Positions 1 through 6,285 of a DNA stretch of 24,797 bases are shown piece after piece. The notes under the pieces were generated by a model. The model did not search any database, had not been told where the DNA came from, and saw only the letters and a list, made by a program, of their open reading frames with translations. The DNA is from a virus: the IMG/VR virus record IMGVR_UViG_3300033153_005839, positions 1 through 24,797 of that record; one strand, written 5' to 3'. Position 1 is the stretch's first letter, and each line of letters begins with the position of its first letter. The position numbers and the translations under genes are program-made.

Positions 1-296
1 AGCCACTTAATTGCCGCCGGTTTATTTTTCTTTGTTATTGATGCGGTTAGCTTTTCGCTAATCTCAACAAGCAAACCATTGTCCGTTTTAAACAAGGCCA
101 TGCCAGCGGCAGACATCGCATCAGGCAAATCGTTCTCCGATACCCCGCGCAATTTCTTTTCAAGCTCTTTCAGTTTGCCTTTCGCAAGCTCAACATCGAA
201 CTCACATTGAACCTGCAATTTTATCAAGTTTGATATCACTTGTATCTGCGCATCGGTTACGGTTTTGTCATCTTCAAATTCAGTCATGTCAACCAC
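1..296 (-). CDS. Partial conserved phage protein (3' end outside window)
   Basis: The reading frame is open from 296 to the window edge, about 98 codons, so the C-terminus is missing. I chose the GTG at 296-294 because an AAGGAG Shine-Dalgarno lies 6 nt upstream; the in-frame ATG at 287 would have a 15-nt spacer. The product is soluble. It has an acidic start (MVDMTEFEDDKTV), a charged helical stretch around residues 35-52 (KGKLKELEKKL) and then an NGLLVEISEKLTASI segment ending near KPAAIKWL. From memory this resembles small phage proteins of unknown function that end in an 'xWLRDNG'-type motif and are encoded near helicases and replication genes. It lies 29 nt downstream of the 110-aa gene and probably shares its transcript. 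No enzymatic motif is visible, and I assign no function. Confidence 0.75.
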   Translation of the reverse strand, partial: MVDMTEFEDDKTVTDAQIQVISNLIKLQVQCEFDVELAKGKLKELEKKLRGVSENDLPDAMSAAGMALFKTDNGLLVEISEKLTASITKKNKPAAIKW

Positions 297-325
297 GGTA
301 TTCTCCTTCAGTATTTTAAAATTAA

Positions 326-658
326 TTACAATTGATAATTCAGAACAATGTACCTTCCCAAGTCTCTATCCCAATACAGGATCTTAACACGACCCATATT
401 TTGTCTTGCGGCCATTGCCGTTGCTATGCCGATTAGAACTGGATTGCCTATTGGCAACAAATAATCATCATCACTGAAATTCCTTAAAGTATTTTTAAGT
501 GACGTAACAATTGGGCCAGGCAATAAAGCATGTTGCTTGGTGGTGAATAGTTCAACCATGTCTCCATACTCGGCTGCTGCGGTGATATCAACAACCGGTT
601 CCAATTCTCGTGTTATGGTGTTGAATTTTTTCCTCTCTTGTACTACATAAACGCTCAT
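326..658 (-). CDS. Hypothetical phage protein, 110 aa
   Basis: Complete 110-aa ORF starting with an ATG that overlaps the helicase stop codon (ATGA, 655-658), so it is probably translationally coupled to the helicase. I do not recognise the family. The N-terminal half is mixed (MSVYVVQERKKFN, then VVDITAAAEYGDMVELF). A central LLPIGNPVLIGIATAMAARQ segment is followed by a basic beta-rich tail (RVKILYWDRDLGRYIVLNYQL). There is no signal peptide, clear membrane segment or Cys/His metal site. Its position between an SNF2-like helicase and the partial downstream gene suggests a DNA-metabolism role, but only by context. Confidence 0.8.
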   Translation of the reverse strand: MSVYVVQERKKFNTITRELEPVVDITAAAEYGDMVELFTTKQHALLPGPIVTSLKNTLRNFSDDDYLLPIGNPVLIGIATAMAARQNMGRVKILYWDRDLGRYIVLNYQL

Positions 659-2310
659 GCTTCAAACTCCTTATAATCTCGGCCATCGTCAAGCAACGGT
701 GTCTGCTCCGCCACTTCGGTGAATTGTTCTTGTAGCATATTCATAGCATCACCCTGATTGACAAATTTATTCCCGGGCTTAATGTCTCCAGATAACATGT
801 CATTAAAATCTTCAGCCATTTTTTCTTTAGCCTTTAATGCATTCACTATTTTATCATCAACCGTTCCCATAGCAATGAAATCGATGTAGACAACATTTTC
901 CTTTTGTCCGATGCGGTGCGCTCTATCTTCTGATTGGGCTCTTGCTTCGTAACTAAAATCATTGGAGAAGTAAATCATAGTTGTCGCGGCAGTCAATGTT
1001 AATCCGATGCCACCACTATGAGTATTGCCGACAAAGAACCTTGCCGACTTATCTTGGAACCTTTTTACATTATCGACCCGGTCAGCAACATCAACGCTGC
1101 CATGATACTCTACAACGGAATCTGCGCCATACTTTTCCTTGAGTGCTTTTGCTATTGCAAACATCTCCGGTTTAAATCGCGCCCATATAATCATGGAGCC
1201 GTCAATGTCCTCGATAGTTTCCATCAGCAATTTTAATCGATTGCTTTTTAACTCGTGCAAATTCCCCAAGTCGTCAGTCACCCAGCCACCGATGATTTGC
1301 TGCAATCTCAATAAGGTTGTAAGGGTGTTCTCACTCTTTACTATTCCTTTAGTGTCACCCATCGATTGATTAATAAACCACCACAACTCTTCATCGGCGC
1401 TGCTAAACTCTGGTACATCATTGCCAATGTGATCTTCCCTAACTTTGGCAAGGCCATCAACAACAAGGTGGTCATACATACGCTTTTGTTCCATCGTCAA
1501 ATCAACATATATATTTTCATAAATCTTATCAGGCAAGTCAAGGCAATCTTCTTTGCGAACAAAATATGTGTACGGCTTAATTGATCTCACCATCTCTGGT
1601 ATGTTCCGGTAGCCAACGATGTGATCATACTCCATGTGCTCTTGTCGCTTCGCGTTATATGCCATTTGCTTTTCTATGATTGAGAAGTGCGACTTGAACC
1701 CGGCGTTGGTACTATAGCCAATTATATTTTCCGATAAGAACTTAAATTGGGAATATGAATCGAGGGGGGAATTTGTTAGCAATGTCCCGGTTAGAATCCG
1801 CTTCATCTTTGCGTGCTTGCCGAGGTGCAATAATGCTCGTGTTCGCTTGGCGCCCGGGGTTTTCATTCTTTGGGACTCATCAACAGCCATCAGGCAATCA
1901 AATGAATTTAATATCTTTCTTAATTCCACTTTGCCCTTATCGGTGCTGAATGCTTCAACATTAAAAGTGAATACTCTTAACCCGTCAAACTTATTGTTCC
2001 ACAATTTGTTCCATGCTTTCTTTTCTTTTGCTTTGAAGCCTGCACGCCAATACGCGGAAGCATGCGGGATCCAATCGGGCATATGCGCGGTAACTTCATT
2101 GAACACCCAATTGGTGTGAACTCCGTTTGGTGCGATAACCACAAGTGCATTAATTCTGCCTTTGGCATAATTCCAAGCAGCTGTATCGATTATGATTTTA
2201 CTTTTGCCGGTTCCCATTCCCATCAATAAAGCAAACAATGGTTTGTCACGGGAAATCATAAAGCAGTCACGCTGATGGTCAAACGGCTCAGTTTTGTATT
2301 TGTAGTCCAT
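655..2310 (-). CDS. SNF2-like superfamily 2 helicase/ATPase
   Basis: A 551-aa ATP-dependent DNA translocase or helicase with both RecA-like lobes. Visible motifs: Walker A GMGTGKS at residues 31-37; motif Ia VVIAPNGVHTNW near 57-68; motif II DESQ at 144-147 (in place of DEAH/DEAD); motif III LTGTLLTN at 173-180; and in lobe 2, motif V GIGLTLT near 434-440 and motif VI QSEDRAHRIGQ at 459-469. The RAHRIGQ form is typical of the SNF2/Rad54 group rather than DEAD-box helicases. Phages often encode such proteins in replication or recombination modules. It is the first gene after the non-coding gap at 2311-2563 and is coupled to the next gene by ATGA. The acidic C-terminal tail after about residue 500 has no motif I recognise. 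Helicase activity as opposed to translocase activity cannot be decided from sequence. Confidence 0.95.
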   Translation of the reverse strand: MDYKYKTEPFDHQRDCFMISRDKPLFALLMGMGTGKSKIIIDTAAWNYAKGRINALVVIAPNGVHTNWVFNEVTAHMPDWIPHASAYWRAGFKAKEKKAWNKLWNNKFDGLRVFTFNVEAFSTDKGKVELRKILNSFDCLMAVDESQRMKTPGAKRTRALLHLGKHAKMKRILTGTLLTNSPLDSYSQFKFLSENIIGYSTNAGFKSHFSIIEKQMAYNAKRQEHMEYDHIVGYRNIPEMVRSIKPYTYFVRKEDCLDLPDKIYENIYVDLTMEQKRMYDHLVVDGLAKVREDHIGNDVPEFSSADEELWWFINQSMGDTKGIVKSENTLTTLLRLQQIIGGWVTDDLGNLHELKSNRLKLLMETIEDIDGSMIIWARFKPEMFAIAKALKEKYGADSVVEYHGSVDVADRVDNVKRFQDKSARFFVGNTHSGGIGLTLTAATTMIYFSNDFSYEARAQSEDRAHRIGQKENVVYIDFIAMGTVDDKIVNALKAKEKMAEDFNDMLSGDIKPGNKFVNQGDAMNMLQEQFTEVAEQTPLLDDGRDYKEFEA

Positions 2311-2382
2311 TGCTCTCTCAGTATTAAAGTATTTGGTGTTTGGTATGTCTGTATTGTTTATTAAGTGCGTGTGAAAGTAAAC

Positions 2383-2404
2383 CTCTATAAGCGCATTTTT
2401 AAAA
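2383..2404. repeat. Left arm of 22-bp perfect inverted repeat
   Basis: Begins CTCTATAAGCGC and ends TTTTTAAAA. It is the exact reverse complement of 2538-2559, and the arms are separated by 133 bp. I see no target-site duplication outside the arms and no transposase, so a mobile-element origin is not supported, although a MITE-like remnant cannot be excluded. Confidence 0.9.
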
Positions 2405-2473
2405 GTATTTTTTTATTTTAAATCAAATGTGAATTTTCTTTTTCATAATGACGGGCTGATAAGTGTTAATAAA

Positions 2474-2506
2474 TATCCGTAATATCCGATTATCCATCTA
2501 TCCACA
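2474..2506. repeat. TATCC iteron-like cluster with DnaA-box-like sites
   Basis: Four TATCC pentamers start at 2474, 2483, 2491 and 2499, spaced 9, 8 and 8 bp. The last lies within CTATCCACA (2498-2506), which matches 8 of 9 bases of the classical DnaA box TTATCCACA. TTATCCATC (2490-2498) matches 7 of 9. The cluster lies between the two arms of the 22-bp inverted repeat. Function as an origin or protein-binding array is inference from spacing and resemblance only. Confidence 0.45.
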
Positions 2507-2537
2507 CGAAGTTGAAAACAAGAACAGTGTTTTTTCA

Positions 2538-2559
2538 TTTTAAAAATGCGCTTATAGAG
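2538..2559. repeat. Right arm of 22-bp perfect inverted repeat
   Basis: Begins TTTTAAAAATGCGC and ends TTATAGAG, an exact reverse complement of 2383-2404. The arm ends 4 bp before the o-spanin stop codon (2564-2566), which places the whole palindromic unit neatly inside the non-coding gap. Confidence 0.9.
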
Positions 2560-2563
2560 AATG

Positions 2564-2827
2564 TTATTTGTAGTCTGACTCAACCCAAATCTGCAGCCCT
2601 GTAAGACGTGCCCGGCAAATGCCCGCCGTTTCCATGTTACCAACATAAACTCTTGGTATGTCAGGAACCCCGGCTGCTTCTTCATATTCCTTGAGGGGGA
2701 TCAAATGTATCACCGGCTTACTTCTTGGCGTTTGCAGCAACGGCACCCCGGTTGAACAACCGGAGAAAGTCAATGCCATTATTAGCACAAAGATCGATTT
2801 TAGTGGATTCAAATTTAAGTTCTTCAT
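2564..2827 (-). CDS. o-spanin (Rz1-like outer-membrane lipoprotein)
   Basis: An 87-aa predicted outer-membrane lipoprotein that would pair with the i-spanin to fuse inner and outer membranes at the last step of lysis. Starting at the ATG 2827, residues 1-24 form a lipoprotein signal: basic N-terminus, hydrophobic IFVLIMAL core and a lipobox ending FSGC with Cys24 as the lipidated residue (Phe at -3 is unusual but tolerated). I prefer 2827 over the ATG at 2833 because GAGGA sits 6 nt upstream of it. The 5' half overlaps the 3' end of the i-spanin gene in another frame (2718-2827), the arrangement known for Rz/Rz1 pairs. The mature part has a Pro-containing region (PLLQTPRSKPVIHLIPL), as is common in o-spanins. 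It is the last gene of the lysis cassette. Confidence 0.85.
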   Translation of the reverse strand: MKNLNLNPLKSIFVLIMALTFSGCSTGVPLLQTPRSKPVIHLIPLKEYEEAAGVPDIPRVYVGNMETAGICRARLTGLQIWVESDYK

Positions 2828-3032
2828 ATGCATTCCTCAACCCTTCTTGTTCAGCAAGTGATTTCACTAATGCTGTTGTATCAATTTCTTGTTGCTCTTC
2901 AAATGCATCCTTTTGTATTTTTAAAGCGGTGACCACCTTTCCATCTTCATACCAGCCGCGAACCATCCATGTTCCGACAATCGCGCCGAGTAATGCCGCG
3001 CCTAGCAAATAAAATTTAAGTTGAGTCAACAT
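2718..3032 (-). CDS. i-spanin (Rz-like inner-membrane spanin subunit)
   Basis: A 104-aa type II membrane protein. An N-terminal transmembrane segment at about residues 5-25 (LKFYLLGAALLGAIVGTWMV) is followed by a charged helical periplasmic domain (residues 30-90) with coiled-coil character. This is the standard i-spanin plan. A GGGAG ribosome binding site lies about 10 nt upstream of the ATG. The gene overlaps the holin candidate upstream by 17 nt and hosts the start of the out-of-frame o-spanin gene in its 3' third. The pairing with a lipobox-bearing partner makes the spanin assignment secure even though primary sequence is poorly conserved in this class. Confidence 0.85.
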   Translation of the reverse strand: MLTQLKFYLLGAALLGAIVGTWMVRGWYEDGKVVTALKIQKDAFEEQQEIDTTALVKSLAEQEGLRNAYEELKFESTKIDLCANNGIDFLRLFNRGAVAANAKK

Positions 3033-3210
3033 TTTGTTTGTTCTCCCTATTGCGCCAAATGGCTAATATGCCTGTGATGGCAATGCCGTATTCCGCCATG
3101 CCGCCCGTAATTTTACCAAACCAAATAAACGCGTGAAACGTAATTAGTATGACAATGATTAATTTTAATGTGGTTGATTCTTTTAACTTAGTAAGCATTT
3201 CATCCATCAT
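3016..3210 (-). CDS. Holin candidate, two transmembrane segments
   Basis: A 64-aa protein, starting at the ATG 3210 that overlaps the upstream stop (ATGA, 3207-3210), with GAGGTGG just upstream. Reading continues upstream to a TTG at 3249, but that start would overlap the neighbour by 43 nt. Two hydrophobic segments are visible: LKLIIVILITFHAFIWFG (about residues 15-32) and GMAEYGIAITGILAIW (about 36-51). A short charged C-terminus (RNRENKQNVDST) follows. Small size, two membrane helices, charged tail and a place between endolysin and spanins fit a class II holin. It could also be a pinholin or antiholin; no sequence family is recognised. Confidence 0.7.
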   Translation of the reverse strand: MMDEMLTKLKESTTLKLIIVILITFHAFIWFGKITGGMAEYGIAITGILAIWRNRENKQNVDST

Positions 3211-3461
3211 TGGTGCCACCTCTGAAGTTCTTTGATTGATTTTAAGCATTGATTACAAGATGGGTTTTTACCCCGGGATTTTGATTCATAATATTCTGCT
3301 ATAATAGCAATCTGTTTTTGGGTGGCTTCATTCTCAGACGCTTCATTGTGTGAAACCAGAACACCGCCACCCGTAGTGGTTAGCAGGAACACATAAATCA
3401 CAATCACCACTTTAGGATTCTTGACTAATAGCTCAACAAGCCATTTCAAAAAATTGGTCAT
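3207..3461 (-). CDS. Small single-pass membrane protein with CxxC, lysis cassette
   Basis: An 84-aa protein with one strong transmembrane segment at about residues 14-38 (KNPKVVIVIYVFLLTTTGGGVLV). A hydrophilic C-terminal domain ends in a CNQCLKSIKELQRW motif (CxxC). The start ATG overlaps the previous stop (TAATG, 3459-3463). It has no match I recognise. It could be a second holin-like or antiholin protein, or an accessory to the exported protein encoded just upstream. The CxxC pair could form a disulphide if periplasmic. Confidence 0.75.
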   Translation of the reverse strand: MTNFLKWLVELLVKNPKVVIVIYVFLLTTTGGGVLVSHNEASENEATQKQIAIIAEYYESKSRGKNPSCNQCLKSIKELQRWHQ

Positions 3462-3892
3462 TAGAATGTCCCACTGAAGCTGAAGCCAAACAAATTCTCT
3501 TCCCCATCGGAATTGAAATTGATGGCGCCAAATACTTTGCCCATTTGTTTAGCCAAGCCGATTGAAGCGGCAGAGGCATCACACTCCCCTTCGATGAAAA
3601 GAACACCAGCACCAGACCATTGTAAGGCATTCCCGGCTTTATAATTATGTTGCCCTGATGCCGCTGACACCGCAGCCGCGCCACAATAATCTATGCTTGT
3701 TGGTGTCAAAGTGCCTTCTTGAATAACTACGCCGCTATGCGGGTCACCAGCAAAAACCGGGAAGGAAAGCAGCACAAGCAAGATCAACATTATCACAGCC
3801 GAAGCAACAGGCTGCCATTTTTCATTGAGCTTTAAATACCATGTTATTGCGGTGTTAAAATATTTGTTAATTTGTTCCAGAAATTTTTTCAT
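3461..3892 (-). CDS. Exported protein of unknown function with OM-like C-terminus
   Basis: A 143-aa protein. Residues 29-48 are a strong hydrophobic segment (PVASAVIMLILLVLLSFPVFA) ending in FAGD, compatible with a long signal peptide cleaved near 48-49 or with a membrane anchor. The rest is Gly/Ala/Ser rich with alternating hydrophobic residues and ends in LFGFSFSGTF. The terminal Phe after alternating aromatic residues resembles the C-terminal signature of outer-membrane beta-barrels. The Gly/Ala pattern around residues 70-125 is reminiscent of YadA-type anchors, but this is impression, not a search result. Cys70 and Cys104 could pair. It overlaps its neighbours by ATGA and TAATG and has GAGG 8 nt upstream of the start. 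Function unknown; lysis or envelope modification is inferred from location. Confidence 0.75.
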   Translation of the reverse strand: MKKFLEQINKYFNTAITWYLKLNEKWQPVASAVIMLILLVLLSFPVFAGDPHSGVVIQEGTLTPTSIDYCGAAAVSAASGQHNYKAGNALQWSGAGVLFIEGECDASAASIGLAKQMGKVFGAINFNSDGEENLFGFSFSGTF

Positions 3893-4227
3893 TTGCCCAT
3901 CCTCTTCTCAATATAATCCACCATTGGAGTTCGCCTTTTTTGCTCACCTATGAATTGTGCTCTTTCTTTTCTTGCTTCTCTTCGATCCTCTTTTGCTTCT
4001 TTTAATTCATCGAGAATGGCGGTGTTGACCCTGCCTTGTTCTGAGATGTGAAGTTCAAGCCGAATGATGCGTTCAATCAAAGGGGGATCTGTATCTAAAG
4101 TTTTAACAACATAAAATAGTTGGCCTGCCGAGGTTATGAATGTCAAAGAAACAGCAAGAATCAACCCAATGGTGATCTTCTTATCCATGTGCCACTCACT
4201 GCGCCTTTCCGGTTTTTTCTCGGACAT
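3889..4227 (-). CDS. Small membrane protein with coiled-coil tail
   Basis: A 112-aa protein. I start it at the ATG 4227, which overlaps the amidase stop (TAATG), has GGAG 8 nt upstream and removes an unneeded 13-residue extension. After a basic N-terminus (MSEKKPERRSEWHMDKK) comes one transmembrane helix at about 17-40 (ITIGLILAVSLTFITSAGQLFYVV). A long charged helix (about 50-98) rich in E, K and R follows, probably coiled coil. Topology and size are similar to small phage membrane proteins often annotated as holin-like or as DUF proteins next to endolysins. It could be an accessory holin; the family is not identified. Confidence 0.75.
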   Translation of the reverse strand: MSEKKPERRSEWHMDKKITIGLILAVSLTFITSAGQLFYVVKTLDTDPPLIERIIRLELHISEQGRVNTAILDELKEAKEDRREARKERAQFIGEQKRRTPMVDYIEKRMGK

Positions 4228-4793
4228 TAGTTGAACTCCATTAGTGCTTGTGCTATGTTGAAGCACGCGACTTCCCGATGCTTTTGAATAAGTTCTTTGT
4301 GGTGTATAAACTCAGGCTCAATTATAACCGATGGGCAATGTGTTTTCGATAAAAAATAATCAACCTTGTTTTTCGGATTCATGCGAAAGTACCCTGCCAT
4401 GACTCCGTTCCAGTGCTTGCCATATAATGGTTCCATTGCTTCCTGCATATCCACCGCCAACAAGATACCCCGGGCGCTGTTCGGATAATGTAAAGTCAAC
4501 GCGCCACGGCCAACATTGTGCATCTCACCGGGATCAACCACCCCGTCTTTGTTTAGATCTTCCCATACCTTTGCGCTATTGAAGTGAATCTCGATTGCTA
4601 TGCTATCTTTGGCATGTTCGTTTATGAACTCAACCTTTTGCGCTAACTTCCCGGGGGGGACTAATAAAGCATCATCACCAATGTGCCCGGCAATTTTATT
4701 CGCCCAAACAGAAGCCTCATCAAATTCATTGAAGCCTTCAAACTTAGCGCCTTTGCTAGTTTCGTTGTGGCCTGCTGATATTAAATAATTCAT
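4227..4793 (-). CDS. N-acetylmuramoyl-L-alanine amidase endolysin (Amidase_3-like)
   Basis: A 188-aa endolysin predicted to cut the amide bond between N-acetylmuramic acid and L-alanine in peptidoglycan. The Amidase_3 pattern is visible: ISAGHN with the first zinc His at residue 9, an acidic candidate ligand near 23-26 (EFDE), EIHFNS with His70, and VIIEPEFI with the probable catalytic Glu159. There is no signal peptide, so export would depend on a holin. Between His70 and the C-terminal part there is a perfect EF-hand loop, DLNKDGVVDPGE at residues 79-90, with Asp/Asn/Asp/Asp/Glu at positions 1, 3, 5, 9 and 12. That is an unusual insertion for a small phage amidase. The gene opens the lysis cassette, 4 nt after the upstream fibre-accessory gene. 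Confidence 0.88.
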   Translation of the reverse strand: MNYLISAGHNETSKGAKFEGFNEFDEASVWANKIAGHIGDDALLVPPGKLAQKVEFINEHAKDSIAIEIHFNSAKVWEDLNKDGVVDPGEMHNVGRGALTLHYPNSARGILLAVDMQEAMEPLYGKHWNGVMAGYFRMNPKNKVDYFLSKTHCPSVIIEPEFIHHKELIQKHREVACFNIAQALMEFN

Positions 4794-4797
4794 ATAA

Positions 4798-5391
4798 TCA
4801 CCATGTTACCAAAGATAAGTCTAAAAGTTTTTTGCTTGTGGTATCGGAACCATTCATAATTGCTGCTATTGAATTATTTTTGCCTGCGCGCTTTTCAACT
4901 AATGAGGATTTGAATGAAACTCCATCCTCCAAAACATTTCGTAGTTGCGCCGCATTATGAGTTTTGAAAACCTCTCCTGATCCATCATCACATCTAAGTT
5001 TAGCGGGGGCACCTACTGATACCGCACCAATTAAATTAATTTGCTCTGAATCGTTCACAGGGTAAGTGTGATCAGTTCCAAGCGCGTTGCTGATGAACCC
5101 CTGATCCAACTCTATGGCGGCCAATCTGCTAATGTCCCGAATGTAAATATCGCTAACCGTTTCATATAGTGCCGGCAAATTACCATGTGCCGCGACTAAG
5201 TCAGAGACTGAATGTGCAGCTATAACAGCCGCAACATCTACATCTAGTGTGGGCACTATATCAGGAATAAGTAAAGCGGAAAATGCAACACACGCATCTA
5301 CTATGTGAGGCGGATTCTCGTTGGCTAACATATCACCAACATGATTTTTTAAATTTATATCTGCATCTGCCATCGCTTGTGTAATAATCAT
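4798..5391 (-). CDS. Tail-fibre-accessory-like protein (DUF4376-like C-terminus)
   Basis: A 197-aa protein with an AAGGA ribosome binding site 8 nt before the ATG. The N-terminal half is helical and hydrophobic/acidic with no family I can name. The C-terminal half has HTYPVNDSEQINLIGAVS followed by RCDDGSGEVFKTHNAAQLRNV and a basic helical end. This resembles the DUF4376/tail-fibre-assembly region, where a 'D..DQ.NL.G' segment precedes a short helix. Its place, directly after tail-tip genes and before the endolysin, fits a fibre accessory or chaperone. The resemblance is from memory and moderate, so treat the role as tentative. Confidence 0.7.
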   Translation of the reverse strand: MIITQAMADADINLKNHVGDMLANENPPHIVDACVAFSALLIPDIVPTLDVDVAAVIAAHSVSDLVAAHGNLPALYETVSDIYIRDISRLAAIELDQGFISNALGTDHTYPVNDSEQINLIGAVSVGAPAKLRCDDGSGEVFKTHNAAQLRNVLEDGVSFKSSLVEKRAGKNNSIAAIMNGSDTTSKKLLDLSLVTW

Positions 5392-5409
5392 TTTAAAATC
5401 CTTAAAAGT

Positions 5410-5994
5410 TTATAGTGATGGGTCTATCGAAGCTATGTCTAGCGCGTAAAAGTTGGTATGCTTTTCGTCAGCAGTTTCCGAAGGTGAGGAAAATGTAGAA
5501 ACAGCACCACCTACATTATTTCTCAGGCGCCAATCAATAACATCATCAACAACAAAAGTAATGTTACGTGTGCGCGCTTGCGGGGTTGATGATGAAGTGG
5601 ACCACTCTTGTTGCTGAACTGCATTCAACCGCACTTCCAAATAGCTAACAAATCCTCCATCCACTTTATGCGATGCATTAAATGTTGCCGCCCCCGTACA
5701 AGAAGTCATATCCATTGTACGGCAAGCCACCGATGGGGTGCCTGTAACTACCAACGTTCCTTCAATATTGGTGCCGAGGTTAGCACCTTCCTCTAAGGTA
5801 TAATCGGCGGCGGCGGCCATAGTTATGTCATCCAACAAAGCCGCATCCCACGCCATCGCTCTGCCTAACGCACGAGGTGCACCAGAATCCCCTGCGAATG
5901 CCGCCGCAACATTATCCCGTAACCCAGTTATTAAGCCTGTGGTAACAGCCGAGTCTGGATCAATATCGCTATTTGGAATCACTACCCATGCCAT
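5410..5994 (-). CDS. Putative tail fibre/tail-tip structural protein, 194 aa
   Basis: A 194-aa protein with AAGGAG 9 nt upstream of its ATG. The N-terminus (MAWVVIPNSDIDPDSAVTTG followed by LITGLRDNVAAAF and GAPRALG) is of a type I associate with short phage tail proteins: a P-x-S-D-I-D-P-D-S start and then an L.T.LRDN helix. The rest is beta-rich, Thr/Ser/Asn-rich and lacks catalytic motifs, compatible with an adhesin or fibre domain. Its neighbours are a tail hub candidate and a fibre-accessory-like gene. Probable virion protein involved in receptor contact, by context. Confidence 0.7.
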   Translation of the reverse strand: MAWVVIPNSDIDPDSAVTTGLITGLRDNVAAAFAGDSGAPRALGRAMAWDAALLDDITMAAAADYTLEEGANLGTNIEGTLVVTGTPSVACRTMDMTSCTGAATFNASHKVDGGFVSYLEVRLNAVQQQEWSTSSSTPQARTRNITFVVDDVIDWRLRNNVGGAVSTFSSPSETADEKHTNFYALDIASIDPSL

Positions 5995-6000
5995 AATTCT

Positions 6001-6276
6001 TTACTCCTTTTCTACAAATGCTGTCATGTCAGCCACACGGCGTTGCATCGGGAAACCACACAGCACCAAATGTTTTTCGTGCCAATGTATTTTACGCTTG
6101 CCAATCACTCGACTGGTGAAGGGATCTTTGATTGGCATCTCCTCGGCATCAGTCAATAATGTCGTGCCTTTAAAATATTCACACCCCAAGCAACCCTTCA
6201 CAACATAACGTTGCTGCGAATTTAGTAACGGGCAAGATACTGTGACCCCATCTGGCACTCGTATTACATCTGTCAT
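6001..6276 (-). CDS. Small four-cysteine tail-module protein
   Basis: A 91-aa protein with AGGAG 6 nt before the ATG. Four Cys residues are at 15, 29, 32 and 73 (SCPLL, GCLGC, LCGFP), and there are His residues at 64, 66 and 69. The C-x13-C-x2-C-x40-C spacing suggests a bound metal or iron-sulphur cluster. I do not recognise a named family. It lies between the large hub candidate and a fibre-like gene, so it is likely a tail-tip component or assembly factor. By analogy, lambda tail-tip protein gpL is known to carry a four-Cys iron-sulphur site, but no homology is claimed. Confidence 0.75.
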   Translation of the reverse strand: MTDVIRVPDGVTVSCPLLNSQQRYVVKGCLGCEYFKGTTLLTDAEEMPIKDPFTSRVIGKRKIHWHEKHLVLCGFPMQRRVADMTAFVEKE

Positions 6277-6285
6277 AATAAGCTC

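Larger units (their letters stand above)
2311..2563. other. Largest non-coding gap; candidate regulatory or replication region
   Basis: This 253-bp stretch between the o-spanin stop and the helicase start is the longest gap in the window. It is AT-rich with poly-T/poly-A tracts. It contains a perfect 22-bp inverted repeat (2383-2404 and 2538-2559) and a cluster of TATCC motifs at 2474, 2483, 2491 and 2499. A 31-codon frame (2538-2443, minus) has no ribosome binding site and I do not call it. The region separates the late (lysis) genes from the helicase module, so a promoter for the helicase would be expected here. I find no convincing -35/-10 pair; TATAAG/TTATAG hexamers occur inside the repeat arms. 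It is not a clear intrinsic terminator. Confidence 0.6.

Noticed and set aside
2383-2559. MITE or insertion-sequence remnant
   Set aside because: Terminal inverted repeats are present, but I see no target-site duplication and no second copy in the window; kept as a finding with other interpretations.
2443-2685. Minus-strand ORF of 80 aa (and its internal 31-codon part from 2538)
   Set aside because: The long form overlaps the o-spanin gene out of frame; the internal ATG has no ribosome binding site and lies in the end of the inverted-repeat arm.
3433-3684. Minus-strand ORF of 83 aa
   Set aside because: Lies inside the exported-protein gene in another frame, without ribosome binding site or coupling.
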